The notes below the pieces were generated by a model. That model searched no databases, had not been told where the DNA came from, and saw only the letters and a list, made by a program, of their open reading frames with translations. A stretch of 64,000 nt of DNA from Fragilaria crotonensis (taxonomy: Eukaryota; Bacillariophyta; Fragilariophyceae; Fragilariales; Fragilariaceae), in contig JAKSYS010000301.1 in assembly GCA_022925895.1 (NCBI GenBank), positions 1 through 64,000 of the forward strand. Reading direction: 5' to 3'. Within the stretch, counting starts at the first letter, position 1. Each line of letters starts with the position of its first letter. Of the stretch, positions 1 through 10,134 are shown piece after piece. The position numbers and the translations under genes were made by a program.

Positions 1-1
1 T

Positions 2-1546
2 CTGCTCGTCCTCTTTAATCTGTTTGGCCAATTCGGACATGTCAGCACCCTCGGTGTCTTCCATCACATGGTCCGCCTTCTCATCAACCCCTTGACTACT
101 ATCAATAATCACCTGTCCGCTCTTTGCCTGTTTCTTTGTCCTTCTTCGCTCGTCCAGATCCTCGCGTGCTCTCAGCACTCTTGTGAACTCGAGCGTCTCG
201 TCGACTGTAAAGTCGATGCCACTCTCATTCGTCGGCGCCTCTGAATTATTTGAAGCTGCATTGCTGTCCAGAACCGCCTGCGCAACAGCATCCGCACCTC
301 TAGGAGTGGACAGTTCTTCGCAATTTGCGCAAACGACGCCTTGGCCAAGGCCTCATTCAAAAAGTTGTCGTCAGGTTCTACTTCGTCATCAAGAGTATTG
401 GCAGCCTTGGTCTCTCCTTGATTAGCGGCTTGAAGGCCGCCTCTGATTGCACATTACCTTCTCCATGATTTCGTCAAACCGTGCGCGACGTTTGGCGGCA
501 TCCGCAATATCGTCTGCATGGAGCAAATGTGAATCTGTCTCTTCGTCGTTGTTGTCGTCGCCATTGCCATCGTCACGACGTTTTCGTTTCTTGTTGGATT
601 TAATCGCAGTCTGCTCCAATTCATCCAAAATGCTACCCATTGGTTGCGCTCGTTCCAAGTCTTCGTCATCATCGTCGTCTATCTCAACCGTCCGCTTGTT
701 TTTCTTGTCCTTCTTGTTTTCTTTTTCTTGAACTTCATCTCCTTCTTCTTCTTGTTGGGAAGACTAGCTGCATATTCCTCAGCGGTCATGAAATCAGAAG
801 CGACAACACTAGCAACAGAATGCTCCAATGAAATGGCTTTTCCCTTCTCGTGGGCAAACAGGCCAGTTGAAGCACTGTCTTCCTCTTGCACCATCGCCTG
901 GCCGAGCTTAAAGCCACGACGCTTGGTTTGTTCGTTGTCGATGTTTCCGGCCATTGGGGCAGTCCTCGTTCCAACCGCATCGGAGCCTGACACCACCCAG
1001 TTCTTCGAATTCATCATCATCGTATCCTGCATATCCACCAGCCCGGCCCATACCCATTTCGACCTGTCGTTTCTGACGCAAACGATGTTGTTGCGCTTGA
1101 TCATCCGCCAATTGCACATTCTCCAGTCGCGCAGTTTCAGGATCGTCGTTCAATCCAATAACCTTTCTACTATCATTTGCTCTCACAAGAAGAGGAGCAT
1201 CGGCAAGAGTTAGTATCGTCGTTGAACCAGCTTCGAAGTCTGATGTGGCATGTCCAACATTAATGCCTTCCAGATGGGCTTCATCATACGTTTGTGACAC
1301 TTTAGTGGGCTTGACTTTCTTTGCCTTTTTGGGCTTTTTATTCTTGCCTGAAATTGCAACAGCGTTGTCATCAACACCACTACCGGTGCGCATCTTGATG
1401 CCCACGATAGAACAGCACCCGGACGTGTCCTTGGTCGTCGTCACGTCTCCCAACGTTTGTGTTCCAAACGACGAAGCGATCCTGTTGGACTTGTCGTTTG
1501 AGTCTTTCTTTTCAATTCGTTCTTCCATTCCTTTTTGGCTCCTCAT
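2..1546 (-). CDS. SART1: SART1/Snu66-like U4/U6.U5 tri-snRNP protein, C-terminus off the window, frames broken
   Basis: Homologue of SART1 (human) and Snu66 (yeast), a tri-snRNP protein needed for spliceosome activation in the nucleus. Seen directly: from ATG 1546 the protein has a basic Lys-rich segment, then EGINVGHATSDFEAGSTTIL and LTLADAPLL. These match the conserved SART1 block that in human reads QGLTVEHAIDSF...ILTLKDKGVL. Further on come a Lys/Arg run (about 690-760), an acidic stretch, an EALAKA plus RRLRKL segment (about 320-350) resembling human LEKGRRLRQL, and DETLEFTRVLRA (about 175-215) resembling the human SEFCRTLGE block. The reading frame changes near 1000, 720, 440, 345 and 310, so no single frame spans the gene. 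The homologous blocks remain in order on one strand with only base-sized shifts. I therefore favour sequence indels over introns, but a young pseudogene is possible. The C-terminus continues beyond position 1. Confidence 0.8.
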
Positions 1547-2151
1547 TATCCGCTGGAAGATGAACAGCCTCCTTGTTGGTGTTCAAGGTTTAAGACCCAA
1601 CGAAACACGAAGCTTGTTGGTTTTTGTACCGAGAGTGAGAGCTCTGATGAATCCTTCTGGGAAGATGATAATGGAGAGGAAATTGTGCTGTTCTGTGGTG
1701 TTGAGGCTTCCATGTTGTGAGAATTACTCATCATTGTGTTCTACCGACTGCGACTGACTGCGACTGCGTTGATGACAACTTTAATGGTTTGAGTCCCAAC
1801 TTGGCACGAAGTTCATTCGTCTCTGCGATCGATAGTTCAATAACATCGGACATGTAATAGTTGTTGTATGTAGAATATTAAGCGTTTCAATATCGACTGT
1901 TGATGGGTCGTTTGAGAAGAGGCCAAAGGGTGGGTCTACGATATTCTCTGTTATCCATTTGTGTGATGAATGCCAAGGATGATTCTGGATGGTGATGCAC
2001 ACAGCGGAAAGGTCTACTGTACTAGGAGTACATTTTTACATTTTATTGGTATGACTGTACTCCCAGTTCATTGCAGTACAAGCACAACTGACTACTGTAC
2101 TTCACACCTACGGTAGCGTATCATATAAAGGAGTAGGGGAAATTGCTGTTC
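1547..2151. other. intergenic, no gene seen
   Basis: Upstream region of the SART1-like gene. A 62-codon open frame (1546-1734, minus) has a Ser-rich composition and ends in a stop directly before the SART1 ATG; I see no homology in it. A short repeat of the form gactgcgactgactgcgactgcg lies near 1746-1768. No other supported feature. Confidence 0.4.
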
Positions 2152-2244
2152 CACCTGTTATTTTTGCCACAATCTTTAAAACACCTGTTTTCTAATAACA
2201 CTTGTTTTCTACGTAGAAAACAGGTTTTTTAAACATAACAGGTG
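2152..2244. repeat. 93-bp inverted-repeat cluster (possible tiny MITE)
   Basis: The segment begins CACCTGTTAT (2152-2161) and ends with its exact reverse complement (2235-2244). Nested inside are CCTGTTTTCTA (2184-2194) with its reverse complement (2214-2224) and a perfect 20-bp palindrome at 2203-2222. The copia element was inserted at its right edge, because the putative TSD (2243-2247) overlaps the last two bases. It could be a small foldback element or an insertion-prone hairpin. Confidence 0.55.
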
Positions 2245-2247
2245 TTG

Positions 2248-2633
2248 AGTTGGGAGACTCGTGAGCCGGAAGCTGCGAGTCTACTCTGTTAGGGTGAGGG
2301 TTTGTTCGGTTCAGTCTTCACAAATAGTAAATCCTAAACTTATAATCTAAATAGTAGATCGATCTCATGCAATGATTCCAGACAGGGTCGCTGTCCGTTT
2401 AGAGACGGTCGCGGAGTAGCAATTCAAGCGATGCGGAGCACCTTGATTGCTAAACCTCAATCGGCGTTAGAGACGACACTATCTGTGCAATGGCCGTTGC
2501 AGCAGAGTAGATAGTGTGAAGGAGCAGGACAGTAGTCGTTGGAGCAGGACAGTAGTCGTGGAACGACTAGGCTGTAGGACAGTGCCAGTCCAACAGTACA
2601 GTAGCCGGTTCCAGTAGACCGTCTGCCGCAACT
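2248..2633 (-). repeat. 3' LTR of the copia element
   Basis: 386 bp, ending in short inverted repeats AGTTG...CAACT. The canonical TG...CA ends may lie three bases inside. It contains a tandem duplication of a 20-bp unit starting ggagcaggacagtag near 2520-2560. It differs from the 5' LTR by two single-base indels, one of them in a G run. I saw no substitutions. Confidence 0.93.
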
Positions 2634-2643
2634 CTCCCTCTCA
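2634..2643 (-). other. polypurine tract next to the 3' LTR
   Basis: Read on the minus strand, the bases immediately before the 3' LTR are purine-rich (TGAGAGGGAG). This is the expected position and composition of the plus-strand priming site. Confidence 0.6.
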
Positions 2644-2813
2644 TTGCTTGAGACGTAGGTACGGTATACCAGTCACACGCACTATGCGGCGCATGACTCA
2701 CAATTGCATCACTTTCATTTTCTCGTCACATCGGCATTTCAATCTAGTTAGCCGTTTGAGAGAGGTGATGTTGTCATTCACAGATTTGAACAGCGGAGCT
2801 GTTCAAGGCAAGG

Positions 2814-5250
2814 TTACCATCCTTGCACGAGCTTGCGTATGTGCTCGAAAGTCTCACGGTTGAGACCTTTAGTGAGATAATCAGCCCACTGTTCTTTCGT
2901 GTCGACCTTCAGAATACTGACGTCTCCGTTGGTGACATGACTCCAGAAGAAGTGCCATTTGACAAGGAAGTACTTCGTTCTGTTGGTGATTCGTTGCTTG
3001 GTTGCAAGAAGAAGAGCGCCGTTGTTGTCTTCAAAGACACGACATCGAATCGTCGACTTGAACTGTGGTGGAAGTCGGAGCGCAGCGATCACTTCACTGA
3101 GGAGCGATCGGAGTGGAAGGAGTTCTCATGCTGGCGCTGAGAGCTGAGTATTCCGATTCGAGAGTCGACAAAGAGATTTCGGTTTGAAGCTTCGATTTCC
3201 AAAGAATTGGACATCCGCCAAGCGTAATGATGTATCCAGTTCTGGACTTGGCGCTTGAGGGCTCATAGTCGGGGTCGCGACCATGCAAGCCGGCGAAGTC
3301 GGCGTCAACGTAGCAATCAATGGAAAGGTCGCCAGTGGGACGAACGATAGTGCCTTTGTCGGCAGTGCGATGCAAGTATCGGATGATGGTCTTGATGGCA
3401 GTGGCGTGACTCTTCTTTGGGCTGTGGTTGAAACGTGCAACTTGACTGACGGCGAAGGCAATGTCAGGTCGAGTATTCGTAGAGAGATAGAGGAGCATTC
3501 CAACGATGGAAGGATAGCTCCAGGATTCATTGTACGGTTCACCGTCAGGATCGATGCCGAGTGGAAGTTGAATAGCTGGCGTCCAATTTGGGTTGCAGTC
3601 AGACATTCCCGTGGCGTCGATGATTCGCTGGATCAGTCCTTTCTGGGTGAGCGTGACGGTGTTATTCGTAGCATCCTTAACAAATTTAATGCCAAGGAAA
3701 TCCGTAAACGTGCCCTCCTTTGTGAACTGTAGTCCACGTCGTTCGAGACCGTCGAGCAGTTTATTCAAATCGGACTCGTTCGCGTACGCAATTCCGACGT
3801 CATCGACATAGAGGACGACCATGATGGTGTCCTTGAACAAGAAGCATGGATCCAAGGTGCTCTGTTTGAAGCCTTGATCGGTGAACGCCTCGAGAACATG
3901 TTCAAACCAAAGTCGCGGAGCGACAGATAAACCATACAAGCTTTGACAAGTTGTAGGCACGTAGACTTTCCACGTGGAGATTGGAATCCGCGAGGTAGAT
4001 GAATCCAAACAGGCGTTTCCAACTTAGCCTGGACAAATGCGTTGCTAAAGTCAATAGAACTTGTGTCCCAATTGAGCGTCAGAGCAAGGATTGTAAATAG
4101 GCGAACGGAGCTCCACGCGACCACGGGTGCGAAGGTTTCAGGTTCACCTTCTTCCAAGTCACCTCGTACGCAGTACCGTGCCTTGTACTTGCTTATCACA
4201 CCGTCGGGTGTCCGTTTACGTTTGAAAACCCAAGTGCCCGGTAAAATTCGAGACTTGGCGTTTGATATTTCCGTTTCAATCCACGTCTTGTTCTTCTCCA
4301 AACTGGCAATCTCTTTCGCAGCGGCTGCCATCCACTTCGAGAGATTCGGTTCATCTGACATCGCTTCATCGTACGTCAGAGTGTCGGGATCGGAGAGAGA
4401 GGCTTTGAGAGCGAGCGGGGGACCAAGAAAACCACATTCTTGAAAGATCCAAGCGCTGGGTTCGACAAAGTATCCGGCGCCTTGATTTCCATCGTAGCCG
4501 AGTCGAGAAGGTGCATTGCGTTGGCGAGTGGAACGGCGAGGCGAATGACGAACGACTGGTGCTGGGCTTGGAGCAAATGAGCGAACGGGCGCGGATGGTG
4601 GTTCCTTTGCTGACGACGTATCATTCGTCGATGTTGTCTCCCTCATTGGAGACATCCGGGTCGGAGACGGAGATGGTGGACGCGGAGGCGTAGGCAAAGG
4701 AGTCGGCGCGCGAGGAGTTTCGAGGTCCGAGAACGGGAGGTGTTGGGGAGTAATGGGAATGGTGGGGGCGCGAACAATCGAGTCAACCGTTGCAACAGGC
4801 GTCGAAGTCGGAACAACAATGGAATTGTCGACGACGTCGTGCTGTTGATGTACTGTCTCCCTCGTTGACGAGATCGGGCGCGGAGGCGTAGAGCTGTCAA
4901 GGAGAGATGGCGTAGTTGGAAACTGAGTTGTCGGTGGCGGCGAAACAGGGAATGGAGTCGGCGGAGATGACGTATCCATTGCAGTCGCAACAGAGTCCAT
5001 GTTGCGAAGTGTGTTGGCAACGATGGCGTCGGATGTTGGATCATCATTGATCGACATTTCTGTTTCGTCCTCGTCGTCGAATGGGTACTGGAAGTAGGAT
5101 TCGCCGAAGAGTTGTGCCCATGCGCGGGAATTGAAGTCAGGAAGACTTTCAAGCGATGAGGTGATGGTTGAGAACCAATCATCAAAAACAATATGGAATT
5201 GCGGAGTGATGTAGCCCGTCGATGGATTGAGAACGATCGGAACGGTGCTT
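2814..5250 (-). pseudogene. copia pol, C-terminal half: linker, reverse transcriptase, RNase H
   Basis: A long Pro/Ser/Thr-rich linker after integrase is followed by the copia RT core: W..A..KE...L..N.TW, then WVFKRKRTPDGVISKYKAR, then QSLYGLSVAPRLW, then the catalytic YVDD box (3799-3810). Next comes RNase H with DADFAG, RTGYIITLGGCPILWKSK, E.EY.AL and a C-terminal HFFWSHVTNGDV..KVDTKEQ.AD.LTKGL block. The frame changes near 3960-3980, where an A seems to be missing just before the SLYGLS box, and near 3100. All diagnostic residues are present, so if the breaks are sequence errors the enzyme would be complete. Confidence 0.9.
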
Positions 5251-6960
5251 GCGTGTTTGCTTGACAATCCCATGTTCACGCAGCGAGTGCTGCGAGGTTT
5301 CCAACGCGGAAGCTTCTTTCCATCAGCAATCGACTTGTCCAAGACATAAACCGGACAGCCCCAAACGTGAAGATCATGAAACTTATGTTGTTGCCATCTG
5401 GATTTTGTGAACACGTCGACTGGGGAAAGGCCAGAGACTTGATTTGGCATGTGATTGTGAAGAAAACAGCATGCTGCACGGCCATTGGCCAAAGTGAAGC
5501 GTCGGCGACGTCGGGCCAATGAATGGCCGAGTGTAGCATCATCGTCCGAGCAATGGACATGATGGTTTGATGCTGCGTTCGGCGTTGCCGTTGTGGTGAT
5601 GAGCACCGACACCAGCAAATCGAACAATCTGTTCAAATAGACTTAACCGTTCAGTAAAAGCCTTCGTAGTGAAACACTTTGCGTTGTCTGATAGATACGA
5701 TTGCGGGATAACGCCATGGTCACGGCACATGAGTTCGAAGTTTTCTTTGGCCATCAGAGTTTCGTGCGTGTTCAAATGAGTTTGGAACTCGATGTGAACG
5801 AAGCCAGAGGCGTGATCATTGAAAAGACATCCGCCAGAATACAGCTCACTGTTGAGACTCCTTCCTGCAGATGTGAAGAGTCTGCCCTTCGTGCTGCTCA
5901 CGAAATGATCGACCGAAACTTGTTGTCCTGGAACCAAGTGTCCATCTTTCAGAACACCTTCGCGATCACGTACTGCCGTACTGACTCGTCCAGGCGCTGG
6001 TCGACGATGCTGTTTGCCATACTGGCAGGCAGCACACTTTGGTAACTCCGTCAAGGAACATGCCGCTTGATGAAGTTTTCGCTTGTTGTTGCTTTTCGTT
6101 AAGACACCTGAGCGCATCAAAACTGAATCTTCCGAAAGCTGATGTGACCGAGTCGATAGTGCCAACGAAGGAGCTCTTTCTCAGGTTCGAGAGGTTGAGA
6201 TTCGCTTCGTTGACCGCGGAGATGGTTGCGTTGAGACATTCTGCGGCAGGAAGAATGGCTGGCTGGCGATAAGCTTGCGAGGTCGGCAGGTTGTTGTCAG
6301 GATTGACATGTGCAACAATTGGTGATCGATTTGGATCGTCGGGGACTCCGCTCATCGTCAATCGGTGCGCTTCAACCTTGATCGTTTCATCGGAATACGT
6401 CTGAAGAAGACTGGTAGTGGACAAGAGACGTACTCTGATCTTTGGGACGTAGTAAGCTGGGAGCTCAAGCGTTCGAAGTTTGCCGGTGGAGTCGTGGAAC
6501 GACCAGTGAACTTTTCCTTCTCCTTCGATTCGCAAGCCTTTTGCGATGCCATTCAATTGAGTGATGGTACTGGGACGGGACAAAGGACCGACAAAATCAA
6601 GCTTCTCAGGAGATGGTGACGCTAGCGCCAGAATCCCAAATCACAGAGAACGTCGACTCTGGTGACATCGCAGCTCTGAATCGACTTGGTGCCAATAAGG
6701 CGACGCGTTCGAGAAGAGTTGGAGCACCAATACGAGCCATGTGTGCATCCACCGAGTTACGGTCGTATTCGGGGTCAGTAGGACGGTAGTAGGCATCGTT
6801 GGCATCGACAGTATGAGGCTGACGGGAGGCTGGGCGATCAGGTACAACAGGTGCCGGTGAACGTCGGGTTTGCTGTCCATAAAATGGACGGCCGGCTGCC
6901 CGATTAACGGTCGGAGAGTTGGGATGTAAGTTCGGACGAACACGATTACCGGATTGACCA
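5250..6960 (-). pseudogene. copia pol, N-terminal half: aspartic protease and integrase
   Basis: The protease active site is the DSGA motif in WDSGASVTIS (about 6605-6645). The pre-integrase zinc-binding domain has HYRLGH and C.AC.YGK. The DDE integrase core has SVDHF, YLSDNAKCF and a HHHNGNAERS block, the last carrying the catalytic Glu. The frame changes near 6600, 6185, 6105, 5550 and 5470. In two cases a single missing T in a T run, and in one a missing C, would restore continuity. Integrase continues into the conserved Trp/Cys block (VWGCPVYVLD) near 5340-5380. Confidence 0.88.
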
Positions 6961-6969
6961 TATCTGACC

Positions 6970-7785
6970 GGGTTTCCTCTCACGACGTACATCGGGAACT
7001 TGTTGTTGACGTTGCCAAGGTGACTCAAGCGTAGGATCGTAGTAGTTGAGTTTGCTGAGCAAACTGACTTCACGTTCCAAGGCGTGTACTCGAATTTGAA
7101 TTTTGCGAATTTCGTCGCGAAGTCGTTGTTCCTCGACCGTTGGTGCTTGGTGTTTACGGACGTAGTGACCCATCGAGCGAAGATTGAGAGGGTACTTCCG
7201 ATGAAGACCCTCCGTCTTGATGCTCTGATGAACGACACGAGGACGACGACGGTTGCGGAGCAACTCGTGTCGATGACGACGATACTCGGTGCGAGACATC
7301 GCGTGTGCGGCAGGGCCTTCGAGATTGGGCTGAGAGACAGTGCGAAGTTGACGCCAACTGTAACTCGTTACTGCAACCCAGAAGAGCGGAGCGATGAAGG
7401 CGGTGTAGTTGTCGGCGACAAACGACGGAAAGCGATCGACAAATGGCAGGATGCTTGTCGAAAGAGTGCGGAGCACAATCGCGTAGTCGAATCGCCAGAT
7501 CGGAAGGAGGATGGGAACGACGAAGCTGTCAACGAACCAGACGATCGGACCAACCAAAGGGAGCATGGCGAGAAGGAAGACAACTTTGAAGAAGAACGGA
7601 AGGATGGAGAAGGCATACAACAAATCACTGATGTCTGGCATTCTCTGAGTTTCTGTGATCCACACCGATGGGTCTTGGACAAGAGAGAGCATGGCGGTGG
7701 AGCTTGCGGCAGGAGTGCCATTGGAAACGGTGTTTCGAGAGACGCCAGTGTGTGTTTCTGTCGAATGAGTGGTCGTCCACCTTTG
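6970..7785 (-). pseudogene. copia polyprotein linker with membrane-spanning segments
   Basis: Between the zinc-knuckle part of Gag and the protease lies a stretch that is not standard for Ty1/copia. It starts with a Cys/His motif (NWCASC...RWTTTHSTETH, about 7745-7800). There follows a strongly hydrophobic stretch, LLYAFSILPFFFKVVFLLAM continuing to VVPILLPIW, then a further hydrophobic segment around FIAPLFWVAVTSY. Together they suggest two to four membrane passes. After it come Arg-rich sequence and a predicted coiled coil (EEQRLRDEIRKIQIRVHALE). I do not recognise a family for the hydrophobic part. It may be lineage-specific, comparable in position to nothing I know in Ty1. Confidence 0.7.
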
Positions 7786-9110
7786 CAAGAAGCACACCAG
7801 TTGAACGTGTGGGTGTCCGTCTTCTTTGTAGTTGGAGCACCGGCAGCTGGTGGCGTGGAACGCCAACCAGGCTTGCGAGATGCACTGACATGTGCCTGAC
7901 GATTGCTCTGATTGCGTTGGGAACGAGGATTGGAGCTTTGCTGCTTGTCAGGGCACTCGTTTGCCCAGTGTCCTGGCTTCCCGCATTTGTTGCAGTTGCC
8001 AGGTTTCTTCGTTAGCTGCCGCCGACGCGGGTTTGTTCTGCATCAAAGTGAGAACTTCCGCTCGGGTGATGGGAGCATTCACCTCGACGGCAAGATTTCC
8101 AAACGCAGGTGGCGGAGCCTTGGAATCACGAGCGTGCCTGGCCGGTGGCCATTCTTTGCGATCGAAAAGGGTACGGTACGTATCCTCGGCCTGAGTGCAA
8201 ATATCCTTGTACGTGAGTCTGAGTGAACTCATGTGATCATTCGCAGCGGTCTTCCTTAAAACCGATGTCAAGGAGAGCTTGTTCGAGCTTCTGCTTGGTC
8301 GCACGGAGTGGAAAGCGGAAGTCTTCGTTGCCCGATCCTCCAGCGAGGAGGAAAATCTTCATCATCGACAACGTCAAGTTGTGATCGTATTGGCCGGCGG
8401 TGGTGAGTTCGAGAGCATCCTTTCTGAACTGGGCGGCGAGCTGTTCCAAGTTTTCCCGGGTACTGACTTGGAAGGCGTAGCTTGATCGACGACTTGAGGT
8501 CTTCGAATCTCTCGATAGAGGTCGATTGAATGGCCTTCAAGAATTGAAGCCAGACAATCGGAAACGGATCTGATTCGTCGAGCTTCTCCGTGACCTTGTT
8601 ACTGAGCAACGGTGTGAGCGACGCAAGTAGGTACGTGCGTGCTGCTTTGTCATTCGTCTTGTCGTACTTGTCATAGAGCTCGAGCTGTTTTTCAATCAAC
8701 TGCTGAGCGGACTGGACCGTGTAACGGGCATGTGACTTAACGACGTTCGTCATCTTTTCAGTATCGGTCGGATCGGGGATGTACGCGATACTGTCCATCC
8801 CGGTATCGACCAAATGATTCCAGACGGAGTTTTGGAAGGAGATTAAGTCGTCGGCGGGCTTGAAGAGAGTTGTCATCCCAGTGCGGCGATGATTGTAACC
8901 TTTCTGTGCCGCGGAGACAAAGACCGGACGGAGCTGGTTTGGTGACGTGGATTCGGTTGGCGCGCTTGGATCGAGACCGGTCCAATCGGCTTTGGGTTTG
9001 CCTCCTGTCCAGGCGGACCAGGAGTCTTTCGAAAGTAGAATGACATCTCCCATGATTGGGTTGACTGGCTTGACAGCCACGTCAGCGGCACCGGCTTCAG
9101 ATGAAGACAT
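7771..9110 (-). pseudogene. copia Gag-like protein with CCHC zinc knuckle
   Basis: Gag forms the retrotransposon particle and packages its RNA. From ATG 9110 the protein is a helical Gag of the UBN2/copia type, with long amphipathic stretches around RYTVQSAQQLIEKQLELYDK. It is followed by a CX2CX4HX4C zinc knuckle, CNKCGKPGHWANEC (about 7940-7985), which binds RNA. The frame changes near 8475, 8262 and 7995. No long single frame covers it, although each segment continues the homology of the previous one. Confidence 0.85.
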
Positions 9111-9430
9111 ACTCGGAGGTAACGTTTCGATGATAGCGGTGACAAGTGCAAGGTCCTCGGCGAGATCTTCGAAAGAGCTGTCAGGTGCACTTGATAAAGG
9201 ACTTGGTGGATCCGACAGCTTAACTGTGGATAGCTAGCTGGAAGCTAGACTTTAAGCACCTTAGTTCTTGCTTGGAAAGCTTAACTGAAGGCGACTAGTA
9301 CTAGTTGGAAACTAGTATAGTTTCAGTCCTTGTAGATCTAGATCTAACCCACTGGAGCGGAGCTCTCTTCGTCTTGGCAGGTCCCGGAAGGAGTTGCCGC
9401 GAGGAAGCGTGTGATGGTTAGTCTAAATTG

Positions 9431-9443
9431 GGCAAAATAACCA
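9431..9443 (-). other. candidate primer-binding site
   Basis: Directly after the 5' LTR on the minus strand the sequence reads TGGTTATTTTGCC. It starts with TGG, the complement of the CCA tail of a tRNA, as expected for minus-strand priming. The matching tRNA is not identified. The leading T overlaps the last base of the LTR as drawn, so the true LTR end may lie one to three bases inside. Confidence 0.45.
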
Positions 9444-9830
9444 GTTGGGAGACTCGTGAGCCGGAAGCTGCGAGTCTACTCTGTTAGGGTGAGGGTTTGT
9501 TCGGTTCAGTCTTCACAAATAGTAAATCCTAAACTTATAATCTAAAGTAGTAGATCGATCTCATGCAATGATTCCAGACAGGGGTCGCTGTCCGTTTAGA
9601 GACGGTCGCGGAGTAGCAATTCAAGCGATGCGGAGCACCTTGATTGCTAAACCTCAATCGGCGTTAGAGACGACACTATCTGTGCAATGGCCGTTGCAGC
9701 AGAGTAGATAGTGTGAAGGAGCAGGACAGTAGTCGTTGGAGCAGGACAGTAGTCGTGGAACGACTAGGCTGTAGGACAGTGCCAGTCCAACAGTACAGTA
9801 GCCGGTTCCAGTAGACCGTCTGCCGCAACT
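9443..9830 (-). repeat. 5' LTR of the copia element
   Basis: 388 bp, same ends and internal tandem 20-bp duplication as the 3' LTR. It should carry the promoter for the element. Followed at 9831-9835 by TGTTG, the matching copy of the target-site duplication. Confidence 0.93.
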
Positions 9831-10134
9831 TGTTGCATAATTAACAGGTACAATACTCTGAGTACTCCAGCACAATAATAGCAATTTCCGCCGTTATGTA
9901 TTGTATAATGCGATTTTTTGACAAGATGACAAGATGTGAAGCACGAACGTCATAAGCATACACGTGCAACTACACGTGCCATGGTCACCATTTTTTTACT
10001 TTATAAAACGAGATATCTGTCCATTGTCCATGCCCTGCTACGACTACTTACAAACACAAAGTACATCTGTCACCTGTTTTAATGTATTCCTACTTAGTAG
10101 TAGTATGTAACGAATTCCAGCTCAACTCACCCAA

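Larger units (their letters stand above)
2248..9830 (-). mobile_element. Ty1/copia LTR retrotransposon, full length, minus strand
   Basis: Two long direct repeats (2248-2633 and 9443-9830) bound a 7.58-kb element. Inside, on the minus strand, are Gag, zinc knuckle, protease, integrase, reverse transcriptase and RNase H in the Ty1/copia order (integrase before RT). TGTTG occurs on both outer sides (2243-2247 and 9831-9835) and is a plausible 5-bp target-site duplication. The LTRs differ by only two single-base indels, which implies a recent insertion. Yet the coding region changes frame about a dozen times. The region 9111-9442 is the untranslated leader between the 5' LTR and gag, and 2644-2813 is the 3' untranslated part. 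This type of element is abundant in diatoms (CoDi elements); the exact lineage cannot be assigned by eye. Confidence 0.95.

Noticed and set aside
690-1010. Introns as explanation for the SART1 frame changes
   Set aside because: The conserved blocks are contiguous across the changes with only one or two bases out of place, too little for an intron, and no GT-AG pairs fit.
644-1213. 189-codon plus-strand ORF opposite the SART1-like gene
   Set aside because: It has no recognisable motifs and is explained as the antisense of the minus-strand SART1 blocks.
7084-7899. 271-codon plus-strand ORF across the copia linker
   Set aside because: Antisense of the copia polyprotein; the minus-strand frame joins to genuine Gag and protease.
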